NCBI GenBank assembly: GCA_030626365.1
Contig: DAOUPC010000031.1
Coordinates: 1-13,848 of the forward strand
DNA from: Paracoccaceae bacterium
GTDB taxonomy: Bacteria; Pseudomonadota; Alphaproteobacteria; Rhodobacterales; Rhodobacteraceae
Direction of reading: 5' to 3'
Length of the DNA: 13,848 nucleotides
Part shown: positions 8,240 through 13,848 of the stretch, piece after piece
How positions within the stretch are numbered: the first letter of the stretch is position 1
How the letters are laid out: each line of letters opens with the position of its first letter
The notes under the pieces: generated by a model
The model's input: only the letters and a program-made list of their open reading frames with translations
The model's database searches: none
What the model was told of the DNA's origin: nothing
Position numbers and translations under genes: made by a program

Positions 8240-8842
8240 TCAGCTACCCCAGATCTTTTTCACGTAATTCTGCGTTTCTTTATAGGGCGGCACCCCGCCG
8301 TGTTCCTTTACCGCATCCGGCCCGGCATTATAGGCGGCCAGCGCCAGACGCCATGATCTGAACTTTTTGTACTGGCGCGACAGGTAACGCGCGCCCCCAT
8401 CCAGATTTTCATAGGGATCATGCGGATCAACCCGCAACCGGCGGGCAGTTGCCGGCATCAACTGGGCCAGACCCAGCGCGCCCTTGGAGGATTCCGCGTT
8501 TGGGTTCCAGTTCGATTCCTGCTGGATCAGGCGCAAAAACAGGTCCTCGGGCACATTGTGCCGTTGCGCCGCCTCGCGGGCCATGTGCATGTATTCACCG
8601 CGATATTTGCCGTTATACGGCAGCGGACCCCACTTGCTGGGCGTGTTCACCGAAGGGGGCAACAGGCGGACCGAATTGGCGTATTGCGATGATGCGCGGG
8701 TATCAAGGACGCGGGCATGGGCGGCAAACAGGCTTTTCTGGCTGCGGGTTGAAAACAGATCAGCCGCGCCCGCCGGTATTGCCGCCGATATCGCCAACGA
8801 CGCACCCACGATCAATATGCTGAAAAACGCCCGCTTACCCAT
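8240..8842 (-). CDS. Exported lytic transglycosylase, SLT domain
   Basis: Cleaves the MurNAc-GlcNAc bond of peptidoglycan with formation of 1,6-anhydro-MurNAc, in the periplasm. The 200-aa product has a clear signal peptide (basic MGKR, hydrophobic core, cleavage near AGA-AD at residues 24-28). A linker of about 50 aa is followed by the SLT domain from about residue 80. Catalytic Glu109 sits in [10 protein letters not shown], followed by the family motifs [10 protein letters not shown] (121-130), [10 protein letters not shown] and [10 protein letters not shown]. No membrane anchor or peptidoglycan-binding repeat is seen, and the length is minimal for the family. The ATG at 8842 has an AGGA about 10 nt upstream on the minus strand. 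It is convergent with the cyclase gene and divergent from ssb. Whether it serves wall turnover or assembly of an envelope complex cannot be told. Confidence 0.92.
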   Translation of the reverse strand: MGKRAFFSILIVGASLAISAAIPAGAADLFSTRSQKSLFAAHARVLDTRASSQYANSVRLLPPSVNTPSKWGPLPYNGKYRGEYMHMAREAAQRHNVPEDLFLRLIQQESNWNPNAESSKGALGLAQLMPATARRLRVDPHDPYENLDGGARYLSRQYKKFRSWRLALAAYNAGPDAVKEHGGVPPYKETQNYVKKIWGS

Positions 8843-9035
8843 CGATCTTTGATCCTGCCCCTATTCCCTGGCGCAGAGTAAGGGATTTGATAACCAGTTT
8901 CCAGCATGATGGCACCAGGAACCGGCAATTACCCGCCGTTAATCATGTTTCAACCTCTGCGCGGGACGTATAGGTTGGCACGGCGCGGATCACTAGATTC
9001 GTCAGCACAATATTACGTCAACCGCAGGGGGCATC
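8843..9035. promoter_or_regulatory. Divergent intergenic region between lytic transglycosylase gene and ssb
   Basis: This 193-nt gap must hold the promoters of both genes, which are transcribed away from each other. On the + side I see TTGGCA (8975-8980) but no good -10 box at normal spacing, so I do not fix a promoter. No alphaproteobacterial LexA box (two GTTC or GAAC half-sites 7 nt apart) is visible. AGGGGG (9026-9031) is the ssb ribosome binding site, 4 nt before the ATG. Confidence 0.4.
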
Positions 9036-9590
9036 ATGGCCGGTTCAGTCAACAAAGTCATTCTTATCGGCAATCTGGGGCGCGACCCAGAGGTGCGCAC
9101 ATTCCAGAACGGCGGCAAGGTGTGCAACCTGCGCATTGCCACGTCCGAAACATGGAAAGACCGCAACACCGGCGAGCGGCGCGAAAAGACCGAATGGCAT
9201 TCTGTGGCGATCTTTAGCGAAGGTCTGGTGCGGGTGGCAGAGCAGTATTTGCGCAAAGGTTCCAAGGTTTATATCGAAGGTAAGCTGCAAACCCGCAAAT
9301 GGCAGGACCAGAACGGGCAGGACCGTCATTCCACCGAAATCGCCTTGCAGGGCTTTGATGCAACGCTGGTGATGCTGGATGGCCGTGGCGAAGGTGGCGG
9401 TCAGGGCGGTGGTCAGGGCGGTGGCGGTCAGGACGGCGGTTATGGCGGTGGTCAGGACGGCGGTTACGGCGGCGGTCAGGACGGCGGCGGCGGTGGTGGT
9501 GGAAACTATGGCGGTGGCCAGGGCGGCGGTCAGGGTGGTGGCAACAGCGGCCCGGCAGGCGGAATTCAAGACGACGAAATTCCGTTCTAG
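9036..9590 (+). CDS. ssb: Single-stranded DNA-binding protein
   Basis: Coats single-stranded DNA during replication, recombination and repair, and recruits partner enzymes through its C-terminal tip. The 184-aa protein has the SSB OB-fold at about residues 1-112, starting with [20 protein letters not shown] and containing [14 protein letters not shown] and [20 protein letters not shown] Gly/Gln-rich flexible linker (about 120-169) with repeated GQDGGYGG units follows. The conserved acidic tip DDEIPF ends exactly at the stop codon. Start and end both match the family; the linker is long and low in complexity. The gene stands alone, with its own terminator about 25 nt after the stop. Confidence 0.97.
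   Translation: MAGSVNKVILIGNLGRDPEVRTFQNGGKVCNLRIATSETWKDRNTGERREKTEWHSVAIFSEGLVRVAEQYLRKGSKVYIEGKLQTRKWQDQNGQDRHSTEIALQGFDATLVMLDGRGEGGGQGGGQGGGGQDGGYGGGQDGGYGGGQDGGGGGGGNYGGGQGGGQGGGNSGPAGGIQDDEIPF
9393..9542 (+). repeat. ssb: Gly/Gln-coding tandem repeats in the ssb linker
   Basis: Degenerate GGN/CAG/GAC/TAY codons build the linker. The clearest unit is 24 bp and encodes GQDGGYGG; two adjacent copies occupy 9426-9449 and 9450-9473, differing only at third codon positions, and a partial third copy starts at 9474. Simpler GGGQ units flank them. The repeats stay in frame, so gain or loss of units would change linker length without breaking the protein. Confidence 0.75.
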
Positions 9591-9614
9591 ACCAACCAAG
9601 CATCAAACCATCAC

Positions 9615-9647
9615 GGCCTTCCCCGCAACAAACGGGGTGGGCCTTTT
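9615..9647 (+). terminator. Rho-independent terminator of ssb
   Basis: GGCCTTCCCCG (9615-9625) pairs with CGGGGTGGGCC (9633-9643) around CAACAAA, with one G-T wobble and one T-T mismatch, and is followed directly by TTTT and more pyrimidines. It lies 25 nt past the ssb stop codon. The convergent aroB transcript would meet the same hairpin from the other side, but without a U-run. Confidence 0.8.
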
Positions 9648-9678
9648 CCATTTTAGAAGACCGTAAAAACAAACCATG

Positions 9679-10796
9679 TCAACAGCTTGAAAGCGCATCC
9701 TCAAGTACTGAATGAACCAGATCACGCGGCACATCCGAGGTCACAAAAGCCTTGCCAATGCCGCGCACCAGAATAAAATTCAGCCGCCCGTCAACCACCT
9801 TTTTGTCCTGCGCCATCAGGTCAAGCAATACCCCGGCATCCGGCAGATCACCGGCAATATCGCCCAGATCGGTCTTTTGCCCCATGGCCCGCAGATGCGC
9901 ACGCACCCGGCTGGGGTCTTCCTGCGCACACAGCCCCATCCGGGCCGACAATTCAAACGCCAGCGCACAACCGATCGCCACCCCTTCGCCATGCAACAAC
10001 CGGTCCGAATACCCGGTCGCCGCCTCAAGCGCATGACAAAACGTGTGGCCCAGATTAAGCAGCGCCCGGTCACCCTGTTCGGTTTCATCACGCGCCACAA
10101 TATCGGCCTTCATCTGAACCGAGCGGGTCACCGCCGCGACCCGTGCGGCCATATCCCCCGCCGCCAGCAATGGCCCGTTCACCTCAAGCCATTCAAAAAA
10201 GGCGTGGTCGCCCAGCAACCCGTATTTAACCACCTCGCCATAACCGGCCAGAAAATCCCGCGTCGTCAGCGTGCCCAGAATATCCGTGTCGGCCAGCACC
10301 AGCGATGGCTGGTGAAACGCGCCGATCAGGTTCTTGCCCTGACGCGCGTTGATCCCGGTCTTGCCGCCAACCGAACTGTCCACCTGCGCCAGTAACGAGG
10401 TCGGGATCTGCACAAACCGCACCCCGCGCCGCAACACGGCCGCGCCAAACCCCGCCAGATCGCCAATCACCCCGCCACCAAAGGCAATCACCACATCGTT
10501 GCGTTCAACCTGCTGATCCAGCAGCCAGTCCAGCGCCCGTTCAAATTGCGGCCAGCCCTTGGTTGCCTCGCCCGCAGGCAGCGCCAGGGACGTCATGGTG
10601 ATGCCGGCGCTTGCCAGCCCGTCCCGCAAGGCATCCAGATGCAGGGCCGCCACATTTTCATCTGTAATAACAACCACCTGCGGACGCGAAAGCAACGGGG
10701 CAATCCAGGCCCCGGCAGCGGCCAAAGGCCCGGCCCGATCTGCACGTCATAGGCGCGCGCGCCCAAAGGCACATGAACACTCTGTTGCATCGTCAT
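9679..10796 (-). CDS. aroB: 3-dehydroquinate synthase, with apparent frameshift near its N-terminus
   Basis: Second step of the shikimate pathway: converts DAHP to 3-dehydroquinate with NAD and a divalent metal, in the cytoplasm. The main frame (10725 down to 9679, 348 codons) has the family motifs VVAFGGG-like IAFGGGVIGDLAGF, PTSLLAQVDSSVGGKTGIN, GYGEVVKYGLL, LLNLGHTFCHALE and the metal-ligand LLHGEGVAIG. The expected N-terminus (MTMQQSVHVPLGARAYDV, then QIGPGL) is encoded from the ATG at 10796 but in another frame. One base is missing at about 10724-10728, where GGC-CT-TTG should read GGC-CTN-TTG. With one added base the protein would be about 372 aa, normal for the family. In the present frame only a TTG at 10725 opens the gene, without a ribosome site and without the first strand of the NAD domain. 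Either a sequence error or a broken gene. It lies 21 nt after aroK. The ATG at 10790 is a second possible start. Confidence 0.85.
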
Positions 10797-10817
10797 AATC
10801 CCCAGGGTCTGAACCCA

Positions 10818-11399
10818 TTAATCCTGTGCCAAAACATCCGGGCGCGTGGCCAGTGCCAGCAACACCCGGTCCACCATCTGTTCGATCGAGGCATCCCCAT
10901 CCGAAACCACCGTCAGGTCGGCCTCTTGGTAAAACGGTTCACGCGCATGGCAAAGCGCACCCAGCGTTGCGCGCGGATCATCCGTGCGCAGCAAGGGCCG
11001 CGTATCCTTGTGTTTGACCCGGTTCCACAACACATCAAGATCGCCCCGAAGCCACACCGACACCCCCCGCCGCGTGATCATCTTACGGTTTCCAGCGGCC
11101 AGAAACGCCCCGCCCCCGGTTGACAAAATCCCGCACTCTTCTGTCAGAAGACGGCGGATCACCTTGGATTCCTTGTCGCGAAAGAACGGTTCACCGTCGC
11201 GGGTGAAAATCTCGGGGATTGTCATGTTGGCGGCCGTCTCGATCTCGGCGTCGCTATCCAGAAACGGCACGTCCAGACGCGCCGCCATGGCGCGCCCCAC
11301 GGCCGTCTTGCCAGCCCCCATCATGCCCACCATCACCACGGTTTTCAGCAACCGGCCGGGGGGGGGGATGTGGCGCTGATGGCGCTGTATTCTGCTCAA
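10818..11399 (-). CDS. aroK: Shikimate kinase; start depends on a poly-C tract
   Basis: Phosphorylates shikimate to shikimate-3-phosphate with ATP. Visible motifs are the P-loop GMMGAGKT, the shikimate-binding Asp in PFLDSDAEIE, the FFRDKES segment carrying the conserved Arg, GILSTGGGAFL, and the lid region TRPLL. In the sequence as given, the frame opens at a TTG at 11399 (193 aa) with no good ribosome site. An ATG at 11409 starts a different frame (MSGIEQNTAPSAPH) that runs through ten C bases and would join the kinase frame if the tract had nine; as written it stops at about 11254. The ATG start with nine C looks more natural, so one extra base in the tract is suspected. The gene precedes aroB in a leftward operon and is divergent from the small membrane-protein gene. 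Confidence 0.88.
   Translation of the reverse strand: MSRIQRHQRHIPPPGRLLKTVVMVGMMGAGKTAVGRAMAARLDVPFLDSDAEIETAANMTIPEIFTRDGEPFFRDKESKVIRRLLTEECGILSTGGGAFLAAGNRKMITRRGVSVWLRGDLDVLWNRVKHKDTRPLLRTDDPRATLGALCHAREPFYQEADLTVVSDGDASIEQMVDRVLLALATRPDVLAQD
11358..11367. repeat. Homopolymer tract of ten G (ten C on the aroK strand)
   Basis: Ten consecutive G on the + strand lie inside the N-terminal coding part of aroK. The tract encodes Pro residues ahead of the kinase core, and its length decides which upstream start codon (TTG 11399 or ATG 11409) is in frame with the kinase. Such runs are prone both to polymerase slippage and to sequencing error. Confidence 0.95.
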
Positions 11400-11492
11400 T
11401 TCCGCTCATTCTTAGTTGAATGACGTGATCTTGCGAAAAAGGCCATATATAACTTGTTGCAAAACCAGAAAAGACGAGGCACCGAACCGCAC

Positions 11493-11642
11493 ATGGGCAG
11501 ACTCATTAAATACTTGATATATCTTATTATTATCGCCGCTTTGGGGCTGATTTCCTATGCCTATCTGGGGCCGTGGTTCGGGGTGGATTTTTCGCCTGCA
11601 CAAAGCGAGATTACCCTGCCGGTGGTGCTGGATGCGAATTAG
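11493..11642 (+). CDS. Small single-span membrane protein, unknown function
   Basis: A 49-aa product: a short basic start (MGRLIKY), one hydrophobic helix (about residues 8-27, LIIIAALGLISYAYLG) and a short polar tail with acidic residues (FGVDF, SEITL), suggesting an N-in membrane protein with a short outer tail. The ATG at 11493 follows GAGG (11476-11479) at a rather long 13 nt; a TTG at 11454 would add 13 residues and is less likely. The stop overlaps the next start by 11 nt, so the two genes are probably translationally coupled. From memory, a similar short protein sits between aroK and xerD in other Rhodobacteraceae, which argues that it is real. No function is known to me. Confidence 0.65.
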   Translation: MGRLIKYLIYLIIIAALGLISYAYLGPWFGVDFSPAQSEITLPVVLDAN

Positions 11643-13182
11643 GGCCCGCCTTTTCGCCCTTTTTGCACCCATCGCGCTTGTGCCGGTGGCGGCCATCGCG
11701 CAAGCGCCGCTTTCGGTGATCGAATGGATCGGCCAGAACCCGCCCGACGGGTTCACCAGCCCGGTTTTGCTGGAACCGCCGGTAACCGATACCGGCCTGC
11801 ATCCATCCATCAACGTCAGCCCGCTTGGCACGCTGGCCGTTCCGGTCGGGCTGGTGCCGGGCAATGTCACCGGCCTGCCGCTGGACCTGTGGAGCGGCAG
11901 TGACCCTGCCGTTCTGGCCAAGCTGATCAATGATGTCGCAGTCACCAACAGCCCCGCCATGCAGCGCCTTCTGTATACGCTGCTGTTGTCCGAGGCCCTG
12001 CCGCCTGCCGGTCAAAACGCGGGCGAAACCCTGTTGCTGGCACGCATTGACCGGCTGATGCAGCTGGGCGCGACCGACCCGGCGCAGGCGCTGATCCAAC
12101 AGGCCGGACCAACCCGAAACGCCGCACGGTTTGCGCGCTGGTTCGACGCCACGTTGCTGACCGGGGACGAGGACCGCGCCTGTACGGCGCTGGCACAGGC
12201 CCCGCATCTGGCCCCCGATTACGCGGCACATATCTTTTGCAGTGCCCGCAGGGGCGACTGGCAGACCGCCGCGCTGACGCTTGAAACGGTACATGCGCTG
12301 GCGCTTTTGCCCGCCGCGCAACTGGCGCTGCTTGATCGGTTCCTCAGCCCGGGCATCTTTGAGGGGGCCCCGCCCCTGCCCGTGCCTGACGCGCCCGATC
12401 CGCTGACCTTTCGGCTGTTCGAAACCATAGGAGAGCGCCTGCCAACCGCATCGCTGCCACGCGCCTTTGCCACCGCTGATCTGCGCGATGTGGCCGGCTG
12501 GAAGGCCCAGCTTGAGGCAGCCGAGCGGCTGACGCGGATTGGCGCGCTTGGCCCGAACCACCTGCTGGGGCTGTACACCGAACGGCTGCCGGCCGCATCG
12601 GGCGGTATCTGGGACCGAGTCGCGGCATTGCAGCGGTTTGAAACCGCGCTTGGCACCGGCAGCGCGGATGCCGTAACCAAAACCCTGCCCGGCGTATGGG
12701 CCGCAATGCGCGCGGCGCACCTTGAGGTGCCATTTGCCAGCTTGTTTGCCGTCCGGCTGGCGGCGCAGACGCTGGATGACCCGGGCGCCCTGAAACTGGT
12801 GTGGCAGATCGGGTTATTGTCACAAGATTATGAAACCCCGGCGCAGAACCCACCGGACGAAACCCCGCTAAGCCGTTTTCTGGCGGCCCTTGCCTTGGGT
12901 AATCCGGGGGGCAATCCGAGTGACATTCTGGCCCCCAACGCCACCGCACAGGCCATTATCGACGGGTTTAACGCCACCGCCCGCCCGCCACAAGATATCC
13001 GCGCCCTGTTGCAATCCGGCCAGTTGGGCGAGGCAATCCTGCGCGCCATGATCCTGCTGGAAACCGGCGCACAGGGCAATCCATCCGATCTGGCCGCGGC
13101 CCTTGCCACATTCCGCGCCGTGAACCTTGAGGACACCGCCCGGCGCGCGGCCCTGCAACTGATGCTGCTTGAACGGATCTGA
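11632..13182 (+). CDS. Exported protein of unknown function, helical-repeat-like
   Basis: The 516-aa product starts at the ATG at 11632, where a typical signal peptide begins (MRIRARLFALFAPIALVPVA, then AIAQA). GGTGGTG a few nt upstream may serve as ribosome site. A frame opening upstream at 11557 adds 25 residues that would bury the signal peptide and overlap the small gene in another frame. The mature part opens with APLSVIEWIGQ and a Pro-rich stretch. The rest is Ala/Leu-rich and almost wholly helical in character (for example AVTNSPAMQRLLYTLLLSEA, ALAQAPHLAPDYAAHIFC), suggesting an alpha-solenoid such as degenerate TPR-like repeats. I recognise no catalytic motif. Its stop TGA shares one base with the xerD ATG. 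A periplasmic scaffold role would fit, but that is a guess. Confidence 0.75.
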   Translation: MRIRARLFALFAPIALVPVAAIAQAPLSVIEWIGQNPPDGFTSPVLLEPPVTDTGLHPSINVSPLGTLAVPVGLVPGNVTGLPLDLWSGSDPAVLAKLINDVAVTNSPAMQRLLYTLLLSEALPPAGQNAGETLLLARIDRLMQLGATDPAQALIQQAGPTRNAARFARWFDATLLTGDEDRACTALAQAPHLAPDYAAHIFCSARRGDWQTAALTLETVHALALLPAAQLALLDRFLSPGIFEGAPPLPVPDAPDPLTFRLFETIGERLPTASLPRAFATADLRDVAGWKAQLEAAERLTRIGALGPNHLLGLYTERLPAASGGIWDRVAALQRFETALGTGSADAVTKTLPGVWAAMRAAHLEVPFASLFAVRLAAQTLDDPGALKLVWQIGLLSQDYETPAQNPPDETPLSRFLAALALGNPGGNPSDILAPNATAQAIIDGFNATARPPQDIRALLQSGQLGEAILRAMILLETGAQGNPSDLAAALATFRAVNLEDTARRAALQLMLLERI

Positions 13183-13848
13183 TGATGGACGCGCCACAAA
13201 GCCCCGACCGCTGGATTTCCACCTTTCTTGAGGCACAGGCGGCCGAACTGGGGGCCGCCACCAACACATTGCTGGCCTATGGCCGCGATCTGGGTGATTT
13301 CACCAACTGGCTGACCCGCCAGAACGGCCCCGGACTGGCCGATGCCACCCGCACCGAGGTCGAGGCCTATCTGATTTATTGCGATGCGCAGGGTTTGGCC
13401 AAAGCAACCCGCGCGCGCCGGCTTTCGGCGATCAAACAGATTTACCGCTTTGCCTTTGACGAAGGCTGGAGGGCGGACAATCCGGCAATACAGATCACCG
13501 GGCCGGGGCGCGACAAACGCCTGCCCAAGACACTGGATGTGCCCGAGGTTGACCGGCTGTTGGGTGCTGCACGCGACACCGGACGGAACCGGGTGCGCAA
13601 CACCTGCCTGATGGAGCTGCTTTACGCCACCGGCATGCGGGTCAGCGAATTGGTTTCACTGCCGGTGGCGGCGGCGCGCGGTGATCCCCGGATGCTGTTG
13701 ATCCGTGGCAAGGGCGACAAGGAACGCATGGTGCCCCTGTCCCCCCCGGCCCGCGATGCGCTGGCCGCATGGCTGGTAAAGCGGGATGGCGACCTGGCCG
13801 ACCGCGCGGCCAGGGGCCTGCCCCAGTCACAGGTTCAGGCCCGTTTCC
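13182..13848 (+). CDS. xerD: Tyrosine recombinase XerD (3' partial)
   Basis: Site-specific recombinase that, with XerC, resolves chromosome dimers at dif. 222 codons are visible and the frame is open to the right edge. The N-terminal SAM-like domain (about residues 9-95: WISTFLEAQAAELGAATNT, LLAYGRDL, SAIKQIYRFAFDEGW) is followed by the start of the catalytic domain (LPKTLDVPEVDRLL onward). Catalytic Arg153 lies in ATGMRVSELVSL and Lys177 in GKGDKERMVPL. Their spacing of 24 equals that of E. coli XerD (Arg148, Lys172). The HxxR, His and Tyr motifs lie beyond the window. The call XerD rather than XerC or another integrase rests on overall similarity, a single housekeeping context and the KRLPKTL linker. 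The ATG at 13182 overlaps the upstream TGA; a second ATG follows at 13185. Confidence 0.88.
   Translation, partial: MMDAPQSPDRWISTFLEAQAAELGAATNTLLAYGRDLGDFTNWLTRQNGPGLADATRTEVEAYLIYCDAQGLAKATRARRLSAIKQIYRFAFDEGWRADNPAIQITGPGRDKRLPKTLDVPEVDRLLGAARDTGRNRVRNTCLMELLYATGMRVSELVSLPVAAARGDPRMLLIRGKGDKERMVPLSPPARDALAAWLVKRDGDLADRAARGLPQSQVQARF

Noticed and set aside
8865..8885. TCCCT/AGGGA inverted repeat upstream of the lytic transglycosylase gene.
   Set aside because: Only five base pairs with an 11-nt loop; no stronger than chance in this base composition.
8843..9035. LexA (SOS) box for ssb.
   Set aside because: Only one GAAC half-site (in AGGAACC) is visible, with no partner 7 nt away.
9045..9599. 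Minus-strand open frame opposite ssb, 184 codons.
   Set aside because: A low-complexity Thr/Ala product arising from the antisense of the Gly/Gln repeats; ssb is unambiguous.
11410..11492. AT-rich TATATAAC (11446-11453) as a promoter for the small membrane-protein gene or aroK.
   Set aside because: No acceptable -35 box at 16-18 nt on either strand; a promoter must be near but cannot be placed.
11611..12720. Minus-strand open frame of 369 codons opposite the 516-aa exported protein gene.
   Set aside because: Gln/Arg/Gly-rich with no signal or motif, whereas the plus-strand frame has a signal peptide and tight coupling to both neighbours.

Overview
The window (about 60% G+C) looks like chromosomal DNA of an alphaproteobacterium, most likely Rhodobacteraceae (Roseobacter group). 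This rests on protein character, on the aroB-aroK-(two unknown genes)-xerD neighbourhood that I recall from that family, and on a GC-rich intergenic element with a GGAGTATTT motif that also resembles one common there. No RNA gene, CRISPR array, transposase or integrated element is visible.

Left part (1-6235, all +): a four-gene operon for a peptide/opine-type ABC importer. It encodes a periplasmic solute-binding protein (5' end cut by the window), two permeases (DppB/OppB-like and an enlarged DppC/OppC-like) and one polypeptide carrying both ATPase domains. A strong stem-loop follows the binding-protein gene, and a repeat-like hairpin element sits just before the ATPase gene. The substrate cannot be read from sequence.

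Middle part (6236-9678): a class III adenylate cyclase fused through one membrane helix to a TolB-like and TPR region (+); a convergent gene for a small exported lytic transglycosylase (-); and, divergent from that, ssb (+) with a long Gly/Gln-rich tail and a Rho-independent terminator.

Right part (9679-13848): aroK-aroB (-), encoding shikimate kinase and 3-dehydroquinate synthase. Divergent from them (+) are a 49-aa membrane protein, a 516-aa exported protein of unknown function overlapping it by 11 nt, and xerD, cut by the right edge.

Most of the window is ordinary, and I found no convincing undescribed system. The most notable anomalies are two reading-frame problems in the adjacent aroK and aroB genes. 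The aroB N-terminus lies in a different frame from the rest of the gene (one base missing near 10724-10728). The aroK start depends on the length of a 10-base C tract: with 10 C the frame opens at a TTG, with 9 C it would open at an ATG 10 nt upstream. Both genes are normally needed for aromatic amino acid synthesis, so homopolymer errors in the sequence are the leading explanation. Real lesions or slippage remain possible. Second-tier points are the cyclase/TolB/TPR architecture, the extra membrane segments in the OppC-like permease, and the pair of unknown genes ahead of xerD.
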